Made by a program: the position numbers and the translations under genes. From Perkinsus marinus ATCC 50983 (Eukaryota > Perkinsozoa > Perkinsida > Perkinsidae), in the NCBI RefSeq assembly GCF_000006405.1, contig NW_003205333.1, positions 348,593-412,592 on the forward strand: a stretch of DNA of 64,000 nucleotides, read 5' to 3'. Under the pieces are notes generated by a model. It was not told the DNA's origin. It was given only the letters and a program-made list of their open reading frames with translations, and did not search any database. Positions 37,310 to 49,832 of the stretch are shown here, one piece after another. How positions within the stretch are numbered: the stretch's first letter is position 1; the number at the start of each line of letters is the position of its first letter.

Positions 37310-38006
37310 AGAGGACCTCCTACCCCATTAATACGGCAGTCATCATTATCATCATCGCCATCCTCCTTCTCATCGTCGTTTCTGCCATAGCAGCCATATA
37401 TTATTAGCTGGGAGTAGCAGCTTGGCTGGCTTACAAGTGATATCGGTGGCGGCTGACCTCGAGAATGACTAGTCGGAAAGACAGTCATGGTGACAATATT
37501 AACGACCTTAGTCGTGCTTCGACACTCCGAGATGAAAGGGGTTTACAACATTATCATAATAGTAGTAGTAGCCATGCCAGCTGTAGTTATTGGTATGAGA
37601 AGGAAGATAAGGACGACAAACAGGAGGACAGGAGGTCGAAGAAGATCTCGTAAAAAAGGTCAGAAATTACAGAGGAACTCACGACCCAGATTTGCTGCAT
37701 CAAGATGGTAGTACAAGAGGCCACACGAGGCCGAACGGCGGCGGGACTCAACAACATCAGAAAAGAGGTAACAGCTACAGTAACGAGGGAAATTGTTATG
37801 AAGACTATAGTCTGTGTGGAGGAGGATGTGGTGATGCATTGGATACTACTAGGATACGCTTCGCAATATTATTCATTGATAACCGACTTACTCATTAAAG
37901 ACATTAGAAGACAATGACAACGAGGCTGCTGCTGTTGCTGCTGTTGACTTAGTTGACCGAATATAAATGTTCAAGTCGATGGGCTATACCCACAAAGGAA
38001 CATCAC
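37310..38006. other. Low-complexity stretch, possible small gene
   Basis: The plus strand has open frames starting MTSRKDSHGDNINDLSR (37465) and a Gly/Asn/Arg-rich frame around 37640-37890, which may be exons of one small protein, but I could not join them with confidence. Trinucleotide runs (GCTGCT, ATCATC) are frequent. I leave it without a gene call. Confidence 0.3.
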
Positions 38007-39175
38007 CATCCATTCATATCTCGACGACGATTCCATCCTCCTCCTCCTCTATCCCGAGCACCACCACTATTCCCTCCCGACCATCTCCCCTTGTTGCCGT
38101 AATCATAATAGTCATTCTTATGCCTGGATGCTGATGCTGCTGCTGCTGGTCCAATCTTGAACTCAACCTCCTTCACACATTGGGCGAATAGCCAACTCCG
38201 GTTCTCAGGACCGGAACGGGCTTGTAGAGGATGGTCACTGTTGTCTCGACGGTTATGCGTCCGACGATTATACGTTCTAGCATCACCCGTCGCCGCCGAC
38301 TTGGATTCGCTATTAGTAGAATCAGTGAGTCCCTGCGAGCATTACACCATCATTACACTCGAGTGAACCCGAACTCACCTTTAACGCAGCCAACACGTCC
38401 TTGCCCTGCTCGTGACCAACCTTTTCGAGGAACAGATCAATAACCATCTGCCGCTGCTCCGGTCTCCTTATTTTACGTGAATTCCGCAGCATATCCCGAA
38501 CCTCTCGGTCAATGTGATGTTTTTCATAAATTTCATTTAGTTGCGGTACCGCACCCACAGACGGGGAACTCCCATCCCGTCCGTCCGAGGGTAATTCACC
38601 ATCATAAACAATTGAACCCACTGGAGGAGGCGGTGACGGGGGTTCTGCTGCGCTGAATTTCCCCCTTTCCTCATCGAGATTTCTCTTCAGTTGCTCAATC
38701 TCCTTCAGTAACTCATCATTACGTGTGCTGCTTAACTCGAGTTGATGTTGTAAAATTAAGGCCTTCTTTGTCATCTCGGACAAGAGGGCGATGAGCTGTT
38801 CAGTGCTGTTCTCCTCAACTATACGGCTGAGTAGCTTGTCAACGGCTAAACATATACAACACATCACTACAGACATCAGCAGTAACACCACCATAAGCAC
38901 CTACCCCATCCTATTGGATCTGAGCCCGGCGAGTCTCCAGCGATTGCTGCAGCAGCTACTCTTGATTCACCCTTCCCACCACTCTCCTCAGCTGATCCGC
39001 TACCTCCATTACTACTCTCAAACTTGCCACTAGTCTCAGATTCAGAAGGGTCTTCGATGCCCTCAGCTGTCTCTGCTCTAACAGCTGCTATGACTAAATC
39101 AGTGCCGGCTACACTGCTATCGCTTCTCGCACTAGTATTGCTACTGTTGCTGGTACTCTCTTTTTCGAGCTCCAT
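38007..39175 (-). CDS. Coiled-coil protein with RGG-like tail
   Basis: Three exons with GT-AG introns (one 46 nt, one about 58 nt) give about 350 residues. The first 90 are Ser/Glu/Gly-rich (MELEKESTSNSSNTSARSDS). A coiled coil follows: VDKLLSRIVEENSTEQLIAL, LQHQLELSSTRNDELLKEIE. A proline run (AEPPSPPPP) leads to a helical region, QLNEIYEKHHIDREVRDMLR, then SWLFAQCVKEVEFKIGP. The tail is a Gly/Arg/Asn-rich stretch (GGARDRGGGGWNRRRD) of the kind that binds RNA or is methylated on arginine. A role in RNA granules or RNA processing is an inference from composition. The codons for the joins keep a single frame to the TGA. Confidence 0.65.
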
Positions 39176-39570
39176 TGATTCAAGTTATCAACTATACTTC
39201 AATTCTATGTGCGCAACAAAGACGCCTGCTTCGCTGTTGAGTAATGCCAACAACGGAAACTCAACTGACAACAAAATTGCCTCAATACACCGCGCAGGTG
39301 GAGTCCAGAACCAACGAAGCTACACGCATACAGAAACCTTCTTAAAATCGATCACCAGGGCGCGCGCTTTTCTCACTGGCCAACTCGCCACTAGGCAGTT
39401 GGCCGCCGCGATATAAGCAGTAGTAGCGTTAACTCAGACAATGAGGGCTATGAAACGGTACGTGAAAGAATGATGACAAAATCGTGCATTACTGTGCGAG
39501 TACGTGTACAATGATAACGTCGTAGGAATCAATAAAGGCAGCGAGTAACCCTCTACAATTGCAGCGGTTG

Positions 39571-42500
39571 TTAAGCACTATCGGCTCCCGATGATGGCTG
39601 TGACGGATCGGTCCTGGGGAGGAAATATCATCGCAATACGGCATGTTCAAGTGTCTAGGCTTACCTCGAGCCTTGCATTCCACCTAACCTACTGTACAAA
39701 TCGCCATAGCTGAGCATAGGAGGCTCATCAGGATCGTCCATGTTGGCACTCCTGACAGTTGTCATCACCCTCCACAAGCATGGGCAACTGAACTCACCGT
39801 GTTGCAGCAGCAGCAGAGCCATAAAGATCGCTGTAACTCATCACCGGTGGATCCTCATCGTCATCACTGTTCTGCTGGCCACTACGAATGAAAGACGTCA
39901 ATGTGTAAGGCGGCTATACACCCATACCGCTGCAATGCTAGTTGTTGGCTATTCCCTTGAGGCTGCTCACTCGACGCTATTTCCGATCCGGAACTTGAGC
40001 TGAGTAGACAATGTTATAACAAAACAGGACTCAGCTTTGACTCCTACCTCCCCGACCGACGGCTGGTAGCAGGCGGAAGGCTGGTTCCATCAGTGTTATA
40101 GAGAGCCGAGTAACTCAGCATTGGTGGCTCATCATCGGCACTAGACCTGACGACCATCATCATGCTATGACCTGCTGTTGATACATGAGGAAACCACACC
40201 TGTTGGCCGATCTCCCCACAGCGCTTCCACTGCCGTACATATCTCGATAGCTCATCATAGGGACATCATCATCATCACTACTGAACAATTCCGATCAAGA
40301 AGCAGATTGCCCTGATCATCATCACTCACCTCGGGACACGCCGATTATCGCGACCATCGCTCTTGACTGTCGCCGATTCCACCTTAGCCTCTCTGAAGCT
40401 ATCAATTTCGAACCTCAGTCTTGACCGATACTTACGGTGCCGCTACTCTGTCCACTGCTGCATCCGTATCGACCACGCCTACGGTCGTTCGAACAACCTC
40501 CTCCTCCTCCTCACTTGCTTCACTCTCCTTCCAGTGTGAAACATTGTCACGTATTGCTCGCCTTACAGCCTTCGACCATTCACAAGCCGTACTAGAGAAT
40601 CCAGTCTCGTCGATCCCAATGAGACTCTCAAGTGCTTCAATCATCACAATTGGCCCTGATAAAGATAACATTGGAACTAGCCGAAACTGCATGTTCATGT
40701 ACATCGTTCGATGAAGGAGATTTGTGTGCGCGGTGACGGGTCTACATTTGATGCCGGCGAGCTGTCCGTCCACGGCGGCGCTGTTACTTGCCTGTTCACT
40801 TTCGCTAATTCGCGCGCCTCTGCCGCGAATTCGGCGGCTAACAGTGTAACAGATAACAAAGGGGCGTAACACGTTGAATTGGTACACAGCCTCACTGCCC
40901 ATTTATAGTGCAAATCCCAAGTGAGCCAAACGTGACCGCAATCTGCCATGGATATGCTGAGCCCTCGGATGAGTCGTGAGTCCTCGGGGAACTGGGAGAC
41001 GTTGAAAGGAGGCCCACTTGCCACTCGGTCCTACAATAACTGCTGCCAGCATATCGACACTAGAGTGGCGACATACTTTTATCTGGTCTGCGAGCTTTGG
41101 GAGTGCTTCTATGTCAGTGCTCAATATCAATGCCACGATTTGACTTCGGAAACGCTTCAATTCGGACCTAATACGCAAGCCAGTGCCTCAATAGAGAGCG
41201 GCGGGCTACTACTTCTACCTAGAGAGGCCTCGGGAGATATCCCAGTCCTCGCTTTCTTTAAGCATATCAAACATAGTAGCCGCATGGTAGTTCTCCATAA
41301 CAGAACGGTCGTTGTACCTGCTAAGCATCGTAAGAGGGTTGGACTGCACGCAAAGGACATACCGTAGGGCCAGAGGATGCCGTGTTTCTATTAAGAACTT
41401 GTTGGTGTGACCGAAATGGCCAACATCGTGGCTCATACAAGCGATAATCAACGACGCCCAATCGAGATCGGACAATCTCGAACGAATACCCAGCGAGTTG
41501 ATGATAGCAGCGCTGAAGGAGGAACACTGAAGTGCTGTAGATAGTAGCACTGCCCTACCAGTGATGGGTTACTTGTGCAGCATGGACAGCATTATGATAT
41601 GGTACTGATAATAGATACCGACTACACAGCTCCGAGAGGAACCTCTCATACACTGGGCACCGGAGACCATCGTGGCTTTCCGAACCTAGACGAAATAATA
41701 TGCAAAGTTGTTTCTATCATCATCATCATACCAATATTGAGTATTCGGTTAGCTTGGTCATCTGGGAAACAGGCTCGTGCCACTGTCATGTACAGAGCTA
41801 ACACACACTCAGGATTCCGCCGACTTTCCTGAAAGAAAACACTGCACTCCATCAGTTCAGCTCCCCATACTTGATGAGAGGTCCACAGCTCCTCAACATC
41901 CAAGGTAAAGTCATGGCCAACTCTAGTCAGTAGTTCTTCATAATCATCAACAAAACACACAGTAGAATATTCACCACCGGGCATTACAGCAACCGACGAG
42001 GCGCTACCACCTAAACCGTATCTGAGAAGATCGCTGGGTATGATCCGGTTCCCTATTCATTGACAACATAATAGTCGTACCGTGCTGCCGCTGCTGCTGC
42101 TGATGCCCTTGAGCCCTGTGCTACGCTAGACATAGGAGTATAGAGTGCCGAGCAATACAACAATGATGCTGCTGGGCCGCCATGACCTCCACGACTACCC
42201 GACTCGCCCGACCTAGGAGTCTCTCCAGACGCCAACTGAATACGAACCATACACCCCATAGAGTGTCACCGAAATGCTCCTCACCCTCTGCTGCTGATGC
42301 GACGACATACCTTCCATTAGAACCTCCTTCTGGAAGTCCAACACAAAAAGAGATTTCTCTGACTTCCTCACCTGCGAGTAAAGTCGTTGATCGCTGGCCA
42401 CTCGAACACCAAAACTACCAAGGACAGTGCGTGGTCCAAGTCGCTTGCCAACTGTCCGTTATGGACATTAAGGCCGCTTAAGCCCGTCGACCTTGCCCGG

Positions 42501-44234
42501 AATATCAGCTTTTCCATCAGCAACAACCTCTGAGATGGCAATCATCATTATCAGATGTATGATGATCACACCTTGTGCGTTAGCTGCATCTGAGTAACTC
42601 TTGTTGCCTTGTTATTAGAACTGTCGAACGCTACTATGGTCCTCTCGAGTACCTATGTACACGAACAAGGTGGGGAATACCACAGTGTGGGATATACACA
42701 TACATCTATTCTCCGCTGTGAAACCTCCAAATGGAGGAAATTGGTCCTTTGGAAGAGTTCAAGACGATACTTTCCCGTCAAGCCGAGAATAGAGCTCAGA
42801 ATCACCATTAGAGTCAGCGACCTGCAAAGGTGAATGATATCGGCTTATGCTTAGAATGACTATTACACAGCAAACCAGTTCTCTGTTGTGGACGACGGCA
42901 CGACGTCCGCGTTGGCGTCGTATGACGGGACTCCGAGTCCAATTGATATTCCAGCGTAAATGATGTTGATGGCCACAGCAACCGGGAAAAGCCGGCGGAT
43001 CCTCAGAGGGGTGTAGACCGAGAAATACATTCTGAAAACACATTATCAGATCCCGACTAGCATCAACGATCATGGCGTGTCCTCACATAGTGAGAAGATC
43101 CAAGAAAACTGATATATCGGCGACGCCGAGATTAGCACCAGGGAAAGCTACACTGTAGTCAGTACCTGGTGAAGCGGGTAATAGACAAGCTGATCGGCCC
43201 TAAGTACCTGTGATGGTGGCCACTCGATATGGCGTACCAAACACAGTGGCGGCGATCATGGTGAAGCCCGTCCATACTTGTATGTATAATTCTAAGTAAC
43301 GACTAGGGGGGATGGCAAAGGGGAATGTAACGAGGACAAATAGGCCTGGCGGCAAGAAAAGACCTTGGAGGAATGCTCAAGAGGAGGATGGGTACTTACT
43401 CAAGGCGGTAATGATCAACCAACATGAATTAAATAGTATATTCGCAGAAGTATCCCATTTAGATACCCAAATGGAGGGATAGAGTAGACACACCAAGGCA
43501 AACCTACAGGACTGAATAGGGCCGAGTAAGAAAGAAGTGATAGTACGCTATATAGGCAAGTGCTGGTACCCATAGGCTCCGTCGCAGCTTTGGTTCCAGG
43601 GATAAAAGATATGCTTTCTCGAAAGGTGGTACGGAGAAAACCATCGTCCGCCTGAATGGCACGAGCTCAATCTTTCCCACTAATACTTATGGCACAATAT
43701 TTTACTAAACGATATCAGCAGCCACCATTATTGAGACACCATGGTTCGTCTATATTTCGGCCCACGTACACTGACAGATCTATTCTCACTACTCTAGTAC
43801 TACTTATGCAGTTTCACCCTTTCCCATTGCATCAGCTTTTCTCGTCGCTCGTCAATTTCTGCAATAGGCTTGAGCACATCTTCTGGTACCGGTTCCGGAA
43901 TAGCTGGTAAGACTCTAGATGACATATTGGTAGATTCCCCGCCGCCTCCACAAGGTTCATTGATATCGGGAATGACCAGGACTGGGGGTCCGACCTCGGA
44001 AGTCGTCCCATTGTTGCCAGCAACGTGGTTTATCTGATCACCACAAGGTCATACTATCCTTGCCTAGGCGGCCAGCTCACTTCCAACAGTCGGGCTCCCG
44101 ATGATATACTCTCGAGTGATGAAGGAGGACGGCCAACCTCAGTGCCTGCAAGGTGGTGGCATGCAACACAATAAGGCCACTGCCCAAGCTATGCTATGCG
44201 AAGCCTCGGTGATACTGACTACTTCCCTTATCAT
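39571..44234 (-). CDS. Transmembrane 3',5'-cyclic nucleotide phosphodiesterase
   Basis: More than twenty short exons encode about 1,000 residues. After a cytosolic N terminus (MIREVVSITEASHS, VLVIPDINEPCGGG) come about six hydrophobic spans, for example LWVPALAYIAFALVCLLYPS, LFLPPGLFVLVTFPFAIPP, VWTGFTMIAATVFGTPYR and LTLMVILSSILGLTGKYR. The catalytic domain has YHNAVHAAQ, the metal motif SHDVGHFGHTNKFL, LALRYNDRSVMENYH, then ADCGHVWLTWDLHYKW with the second metal Asp, and QISFIER holding the invariant glutamine. It hydrolyses cAMP or cGMP at a membrane; apicomplexan phosphodiesterases share the multi-span layout, while specificity cannot be read here. The tail has an acidic run and four repeated exons (listed separately). 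One N-terminal and one tail join, near 43640 and 39970, are not fully resolved. Confidence 0.88.
39665..40280 (-). repeat. Four repeated exons in the phosphodiesterase tail
   Basis: Exons at about 40200-40280, 40048-40146, 39798-39881 and 39665-39751 each encode one copy of an acidic motif followed by a tyrosine motif: DDDDVPMMSYRDMYG, ADDEPPMLSYSALYN, DDDEDPPVMSYSDLYG and DPDEPPMLSYGDLYS. The exons are split at similar places and mostly in the same phase (AG then T or G), so the array probably arose by exon duplication. The consensus is D/E-rich, PPM, L/M, SY, x, DLY. Such short linear motifs in a disordered tail may be docking or phosphorylation sites; this is inference. Confidence 0.7.
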
Positions 44235-44282
44235 AATATAACGAGTTTCAGGGGGAATATAAGGCACGCGAATAAACAATGT

Positions 44283-45029
44283 TCAACACATATATCTCAG
44301 CGATGACACTTCCCAGAATTGAATTCCCGCTTCCTTCACAGTCCGGTCCATGATCAGTTCGGCGGGAATTTCGTTCGGAAGAACTCGGTTTAGTCTGTCA
44401 GCGTACAGAGCGTGAGCACCCATTAGGTATTCCTTTTCCAACAGCACCCGCGGATGGAACTTCGGGATTCCACGCTGAAGTCCTAGGATTCTCCCCCTCA
44501 GCTTCTCAAGAACGAATCGTCCACACTAGGCCACCATCGCCCTTTACTACCTGTGAAGCTCCGCAAGTGTATTGGCTCTGACCTCACACCTGGCGATGTT
44601 GACGGCATTGGAACAACTGCCGCTACTGAACAATGTATTCACTACGAGTAACACAACATGAGCCCAGTGACGTGATGATAGCATCAACAACAGCACGCGA
44701 CGGCGTCACCTTTCGATGACTACTCCCACCATGGTCACGTTTACTGTGTCGTCCACTCGGGCCAATGCAATTCAAGGGAGTTCCGATAAGGGTTAGTGGA
44801 TGACCAATCCGTGTCACCAATGGGCAGACTCGTTTTCGTCCAATTGTACGCAAATCCTGTGCTCCTGCTGTAGACCTTGTAACTTGCTGACTTGATCGCT
44901 TGACATTCCCTTAGACTTAGGATGCAGTTCTAATCTCGTTCGCCCTGTAGCGTAATCGATTGGTGCGTCACACCACCAAGGGGGCGTCACGCTTTGTGGT
45001 TCCTTACGGCATTGCTTGTGGTTCCTCAC
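44283..45029 (-). CDS. Hypothetical protein, only the last exons secure
   Basis: The last exon (44525-44283) is clearly coding: CGRFVLEKLRGRILGLQRGI, KFHPRVLLEKEYLMGAHALY, RVLPNEIPAELIMDRTVKEA and a stop after SLRYMC. A 64-nt intron precedes it, and a short exon (RQLFQCRQHRQ) precedes that. Farther upstream, frames such as LDENESAHW and RIGHPLTLIGTPLNCIG are open but I could not decide the splicing. The family is not recognised; the last exon looks like a compact helical basic domain, as in some organelle ribosomal proteins, but that is a guess. Only about 48 bp separate its stop from the phosphodiesterase start. Confidence 0.45.
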
Positions 45030-45519
45030 GGAATTACTTTGCTTACGAGCTCTGGTGTACTGTACTTAGTCGACCTTCGGACTAACGTACTGTCGAGTTC
45101 ACTAGTAATAGCAGAACGATCTTGGTCACTGTAGTTCTCCTCTCGACGGACTACACTGCAAGCTGCGTTGCACGCATGCGCAAGATCAGAAATGACGAAT
45201 TCTTCATCGCCGATCCACGACGAACATACTTCTTACAGGGGAGGAACCCTCACCCGATACCCCTGTAGTCTATTGTCATAGGGTTGATGGTCCCAGGAGG
45301 ATGGGTTCATATCGATCTACTTCACGACTAATGCCCTTCCTCACCAACGATTAGTAACAGGTCGATGTTTTCTACCCTTTTCGCCATAAGGGTTATCATG
45401 CAGAAAGTCTAAGGCTCTACACTTCCCCTTGTGATCGCTACCATGAGCAGGTTCAGCGATGATGTAAACCGAACCCCCAAGTGGGCCTCCTCCCGACACA
45501 AGCTTAACGGGAGCTCTTC
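45030..45519. other. Intergenic, divergent
   Basis: Between a minus-strand gene and the plus-strand kinase. No gene or repeat seen; both promoters should lie here. Confidence 0.4.
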
Positions 45520-48500
45520 ATGAGCACTTATCCTCCCGAGAGAAGGGCAGACCATAGCATGTGCTTCGTCGATTCTATTTCCTATAGAGCTCCCATTCGC
45601 GTTACTAGTGTCAATCCTGATATCGGTCATCATAAAGGTGCGTTAGTACTGCGGTTGCCTTGGATGCCTGTTGGCCGGCAAGTGGATCGAGTGGCTCAGC
45701 CCACGGCGAAGAAAAGGAGGAAGTCGACACATGAACAGCGGGATGTGATGGAGGATCTCATTGGTAGCACTGTATGGGTCTCTTATGGCCAGCCATGGTC
45801 GAATGCTCAGGTCGTAAACTAATGATGAGGAGGGGCAACGGACTCCACAACGGGTTCATACGAGGGGTAGTGATCTATGAAAGGGAGCGTCTACTAGATG
45901 TCATATGGGATGTAAGGAAAACAAGAGAGATGAATCTTCAGAGAGGTGTCCATCGTCAGGACGGTGATATCGAGTTCATGCCTGACTACATAGCAAGGGG
46001 AAACCTCCTACCCGGGTCCCCCTCTGAGGGTAGCCCAGCTGCTGATACAGAGGGACAGCCGACCACTGCGGGGGGCAAGAGTACTCGGACTACCTCGACT
46101 GGCGTCAACAAGATACAGGTGGAGTCCAAGCATGAAAGCGTTGATCTAGCGCCAAAACATTCTAGTGCGCAATCTGGGGATGGTAGAACTTATAGGGAAT
46201 CCAATCTTTGGGAGGTTCTCTTACAGGGACAGCATCATCTACTCTTCAACCGAGCACAACGAGTAAGTCGGCAGGGACGGGAGGGAAGATGGTCGTCGTC
46301 AAGACTCGGCATAAGGGTCGGAAGGCGACGGCAGCATCCGAGTGCCTCCTGCCTGAGCTCTACATCACTCGTGAGACCAGGGAGCTCACCACCGATTTGC
46401 CACGTAGGATCATGCTCGTGTCCAACTCGAATGATGATTACCAACTACAGACAATCACGAGGGACAACGGTCATGGCTATCGGACGACGAGGATACAATC
46501 CTTGCCCTAAGACGAATAGTCCAGGACAGTTCACTGGACCATCCAGAGCTTTGGTCAGCAGTTCTTAGAGGGTTGCTGCGGTTGGCCCTAGCCTCCCAAG
46601 AGATGACCTATGAGGAATACTCCTGCATCCGAAAGCTACAGGATATCATGAGCATGTCACCGATCGAGGAGCTCCTCAATACTTCAACTGAGTTATTGAC
46701 ATCAGTACAATACTTATGCACTATCGCCATCGACGTTGCAGCACTGACAAATGCTAGTGTGAAGTTCTCGTTATATGATGAGCTAGGCTATGGTGACTAC
46801 CTTTTGGATGGGATGCCGAGGGCTGGCGACAAGGGTGCTACTCTGTGGTTTGATGGCCCACAAGGGTGTAAGAACAACAGGGTTGCGTGTGAGCGAACCC
46901 GTGTTGTTGGCAGTCACTACGCAAGAGGTCTGCCGAGCATTCGAACAGAGGTTGGGGACTGGCCATGAGGATGGTGATGATGCTGTCGTCTCGCCGACCA
47001 GCAGGCCTGGAGGCCCGGACTTAATCCTAGGGAGAGTGGTAAGAGGGCCTACTCGGGTGGTCGTAACCGCTACTCGCTGCAGTTGGAGGGTCTGCCAGTG
47101 GATGAGACCTTCAAGCCACTACCTGCCCTTAGCAGTAGCCCAACTAAGCTTGAGGATCCTTCTGGGCCGCTAGAGTACACCTTAGTGGTTGACTCCTGCC
47201 AAGATGCTACCCTTCGACGGTAGTGTGAGGGGCCTGATTGTATACGGAGGGATAATGATGGGTTCAGGTACATCCGGAGGAGCCATGACTTCATGCCATC
47301 AATCGAAGGGCACACCGTCGAGCATTCCATAGGGGAGCTACAGAAGTTCGTCGAGCGGAAGACGGCGCCACGGCGCTACACGGATGCTGGGCCGTTAGTC
47401 GACCCGGAGGCCTATCTAAGGGATATTGCCATCACCAATGGGGGTATCGTCAATATTAGCAGTGTTACGGCTGGTAAGGGGAAGCAAGAGTGAGGACTCG
47501 GGGAATTTATACTATATCAATCCAATGGCGACCTGTCGTTGTCACTTGTATGGATAAGCCCTATATGCAGGTTGTACGTCGAGACCCCAGGCGGTCCTAT
47601 TTAAAGCTCTGTGTGACGCTAATGGGATAGCCTGTCGCCTGGTAGGAAGGCCCCTCAGGGTCTCACATAGGTTGGGTCAGATCCGACAAGATGGTGGTCT
47701 GTACTACAATAGTATTCTCATACGGGATCGCTTATACTATAGCGATGCATCATCTGATGATGATGACGACCAAGACTCAGAGGATGGTGTATCCCAGAAT
47801 GTGAGTACATGTCCATCGGCACTGTGTACATCCAGTGAGGTAGGGTCAACCCTTGATTGTGAATGATGATGAGGACGACGAGGAAGATGAGGACGATTCG
47901 GATTTCGAAGGGAGTAGCAGCTCTGATAAGAGTCAGGCTGATGGTGACGAGACTGCTACACATAAAGTCCTGGAAACTGTCCTTCCCATTTTCTGGGATC
48001 CCAGTCTTGGAGGTACTTAACCTTATGCGACTTTTCGGCTCTGCGGGGACCTCTATGGTGGGCAGATACACCATCATCGACACCGAGCCCACCAGAAACC
48101 TCTCCAGACATCTTGGAGGGAATACAAGATACCTGTAAGCATCCATTGGATAGGCTCATCATAGGTGAAGTCGGACCATGTGGCCACTCCTCGGTAGGAC
48201 TGGTGTCTTTAGAAGCTGGCAAGGCCACATCAGAGCGGTCAATCGATCTTGATAAGCATTTTGAGTTCATCACAAGGATCGGCAGAGTAACTTCAAGCAG
48301 TGTTCTCGTTGGGCAATATAATGTCGCCGTGGTCAGGGCTCATTCGGCGAGGTGTGGCGTGTCAAGCTGATCCCTAATCCTGAGGACTATAGTGAGTGTG
48401 GCGCACTGTTGGCCCATCCTAGTAGTAGCGATGAATACGCTTTGAAGATGGTCCCAGAGGCCCATATAGATGAGGAGGAAGGGGAGGTATGATCAACTGG

Positions 48501-49633
48501 GCCATCCTTTCGTCGTCTCACCAACTGCCTCAGCTCCTGCGCACATACTGTTCCGCTGGCCATCCCTGCATCACGGAGGTCCTCGCAATATTCTATGCTC
48601 ATCAAAGGCTCCCATCGCGGCGGAGAGGAAGCCATCATATCGAGCGCTCTTGGTGTTGTCTTATGACCGTTGAGGATACCAGTCTTGAGGTCCTACTCGA
48701 CTCGAGAGACAAGTGAGTAACTTGGACGATACTACTAATCCCAACACATCAACGAACCCTCATTTCACCAATACAGTTGATTCTGCTAACATTGAATAAT
48801 AACATGGGATGATTAATACAACAGAGGATCGAGATGTGTCGGGGGATAATCCTTCGATTTACCCAGAGCTGTTTACAGATACGTGCGGCGACGCCTTGCA
48901 GCATCACCGGCCGAGATATGCCCCAACGATGAAGCATCCTTTGACGATGTGCCTGTCCTATTGGACCTGCGATTCACATTCCGTCTCCTTATCGACACTG
49001 CCTTTGCTATGATGTTCCTCCATACTACCACCAATAACAGGGTAGGAGTATCTCAGTCGTCTTCTGTTCATCATCCTCACAGACCTACGTCCTTCATCGA
49101 GACCTCAAGCCTGCCAATATACTCCTAACCAAACTCAACGCCAATGAGAGTATTTTATACAGAGGTAATTGCTCTAGTGGCCGTAGCCCATCGACTCCTT
49201 CAGCTCGTCTCACTGACTTTGGAGTGGCCCGGGCCAACCCTGGACAAGATACCAACATGACCATCGGTCTCGGTGAGTAGTCCACAAGGATCGATCCATC
49301 ATCAGTATCACTATCCCCACCACAGGCACAGAAGGTTACATAGCTCCCGAACAGCACAGCATTGAGTACGATAGGCCCGCGGACGTGTGGAGCTTCGGCG
49401 TTACTGTGGCAAGGATATGCGGATTGGATTCGTGGAAGGACGTGGCGGCCGTCTCGACGCGCCCCACAACTACTAATCAACAGCATAACCCGACCAAACT
49501 AGCTGAACCAGTTGTGAAGTTCCCTCCAACCGCTGACCCCTTCTTGTGCAATCTCTGTCTACAGTGTATAAGCAGACAGCCGTTACAGCGACCGACATTC
49601 CGGGACATCTACCGAGCCCTCCTTACTGAGTAA
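45520..49633 (+). CDS. CTR1/EDR1-like protein kinase
   Basis: Many exons with introns of 41-49 nt give over 1,000 residues. N-terminal part: MSTYPPERRADHS and a Tudor-like stretch (STVWVSYGQPWSNAQ, ERERLLDVIWDVRK). Next LLPELYITRETRELTTD, DDEDTILALRRIVQDS and DELGYGDYLLDGMP. Then a region like the EDR1/CTR1 N-terminal domain: CTSRPQAVLFKALCDANG and IACRLVGRPLRVSHR (plants: RHRALLFKVLCDSVGIPCRIV). Acidic runs (SSDDDDDQDSEDG) precede the kinase domain: IGRGSFGEVW, EYALKMV, VLHRDLKPANILL, DFGVAR, GTEGYIAPEQ and DVWSFGVTVA, ending YRALLTE. All catalytic residues are present. In plants such Raf-like kinases act in ethylene and stress signalling; the role here is unknown. The join near 45810-45880 is not settled. 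Confidence 0.75.
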
Positions 49634-49832
49634 ACCTCCTCTCAACAGGACCCTCGGTGATTGTCCTTTTAGGTACGTCAAACGTGAATTATGTATACTG
49701 CCATCACCCACTAGTGTTTGAATATTTAAATTCCGAATTCCACACATTTCATGTAAACTAATGTCTCGCGTTGTGGGAAGTGAACAAGAACACAACATGA
49801 GGATCATACGAGATAAGTATTCATGTCCGTTT

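Noticed and set aside
37465-37900. A Gly/Arg-rich small protein gene
   Set aside because: Exon-like frames exist but no combination of short introns gave a single open reading from start to stop.
40640-40760. A 16-nt micro-intron in the phosphodiesterase like those of Stentor
   Set aside because: A 47-nt GT-AG intron starting at the same donor gives QISFIER followed by WPIVMIEAL and keeps the frame, which fits the rest of the gene.
41530-41580. A non-canonical 22-nt intron after HAAQ in the phosphodiesterase
   Set aside because: Using the next acceptor gives a 46-nt GT-AG intron and the expected sequence up to SHDVGH.
45774-47500. A retroelement or gag-like region
   Set aside because: Overlapping frames without known domains first looked like a mobile element, but exons of about 100-300 bases join across 41-49 nt introns into one protein that leads into the kinase domain.
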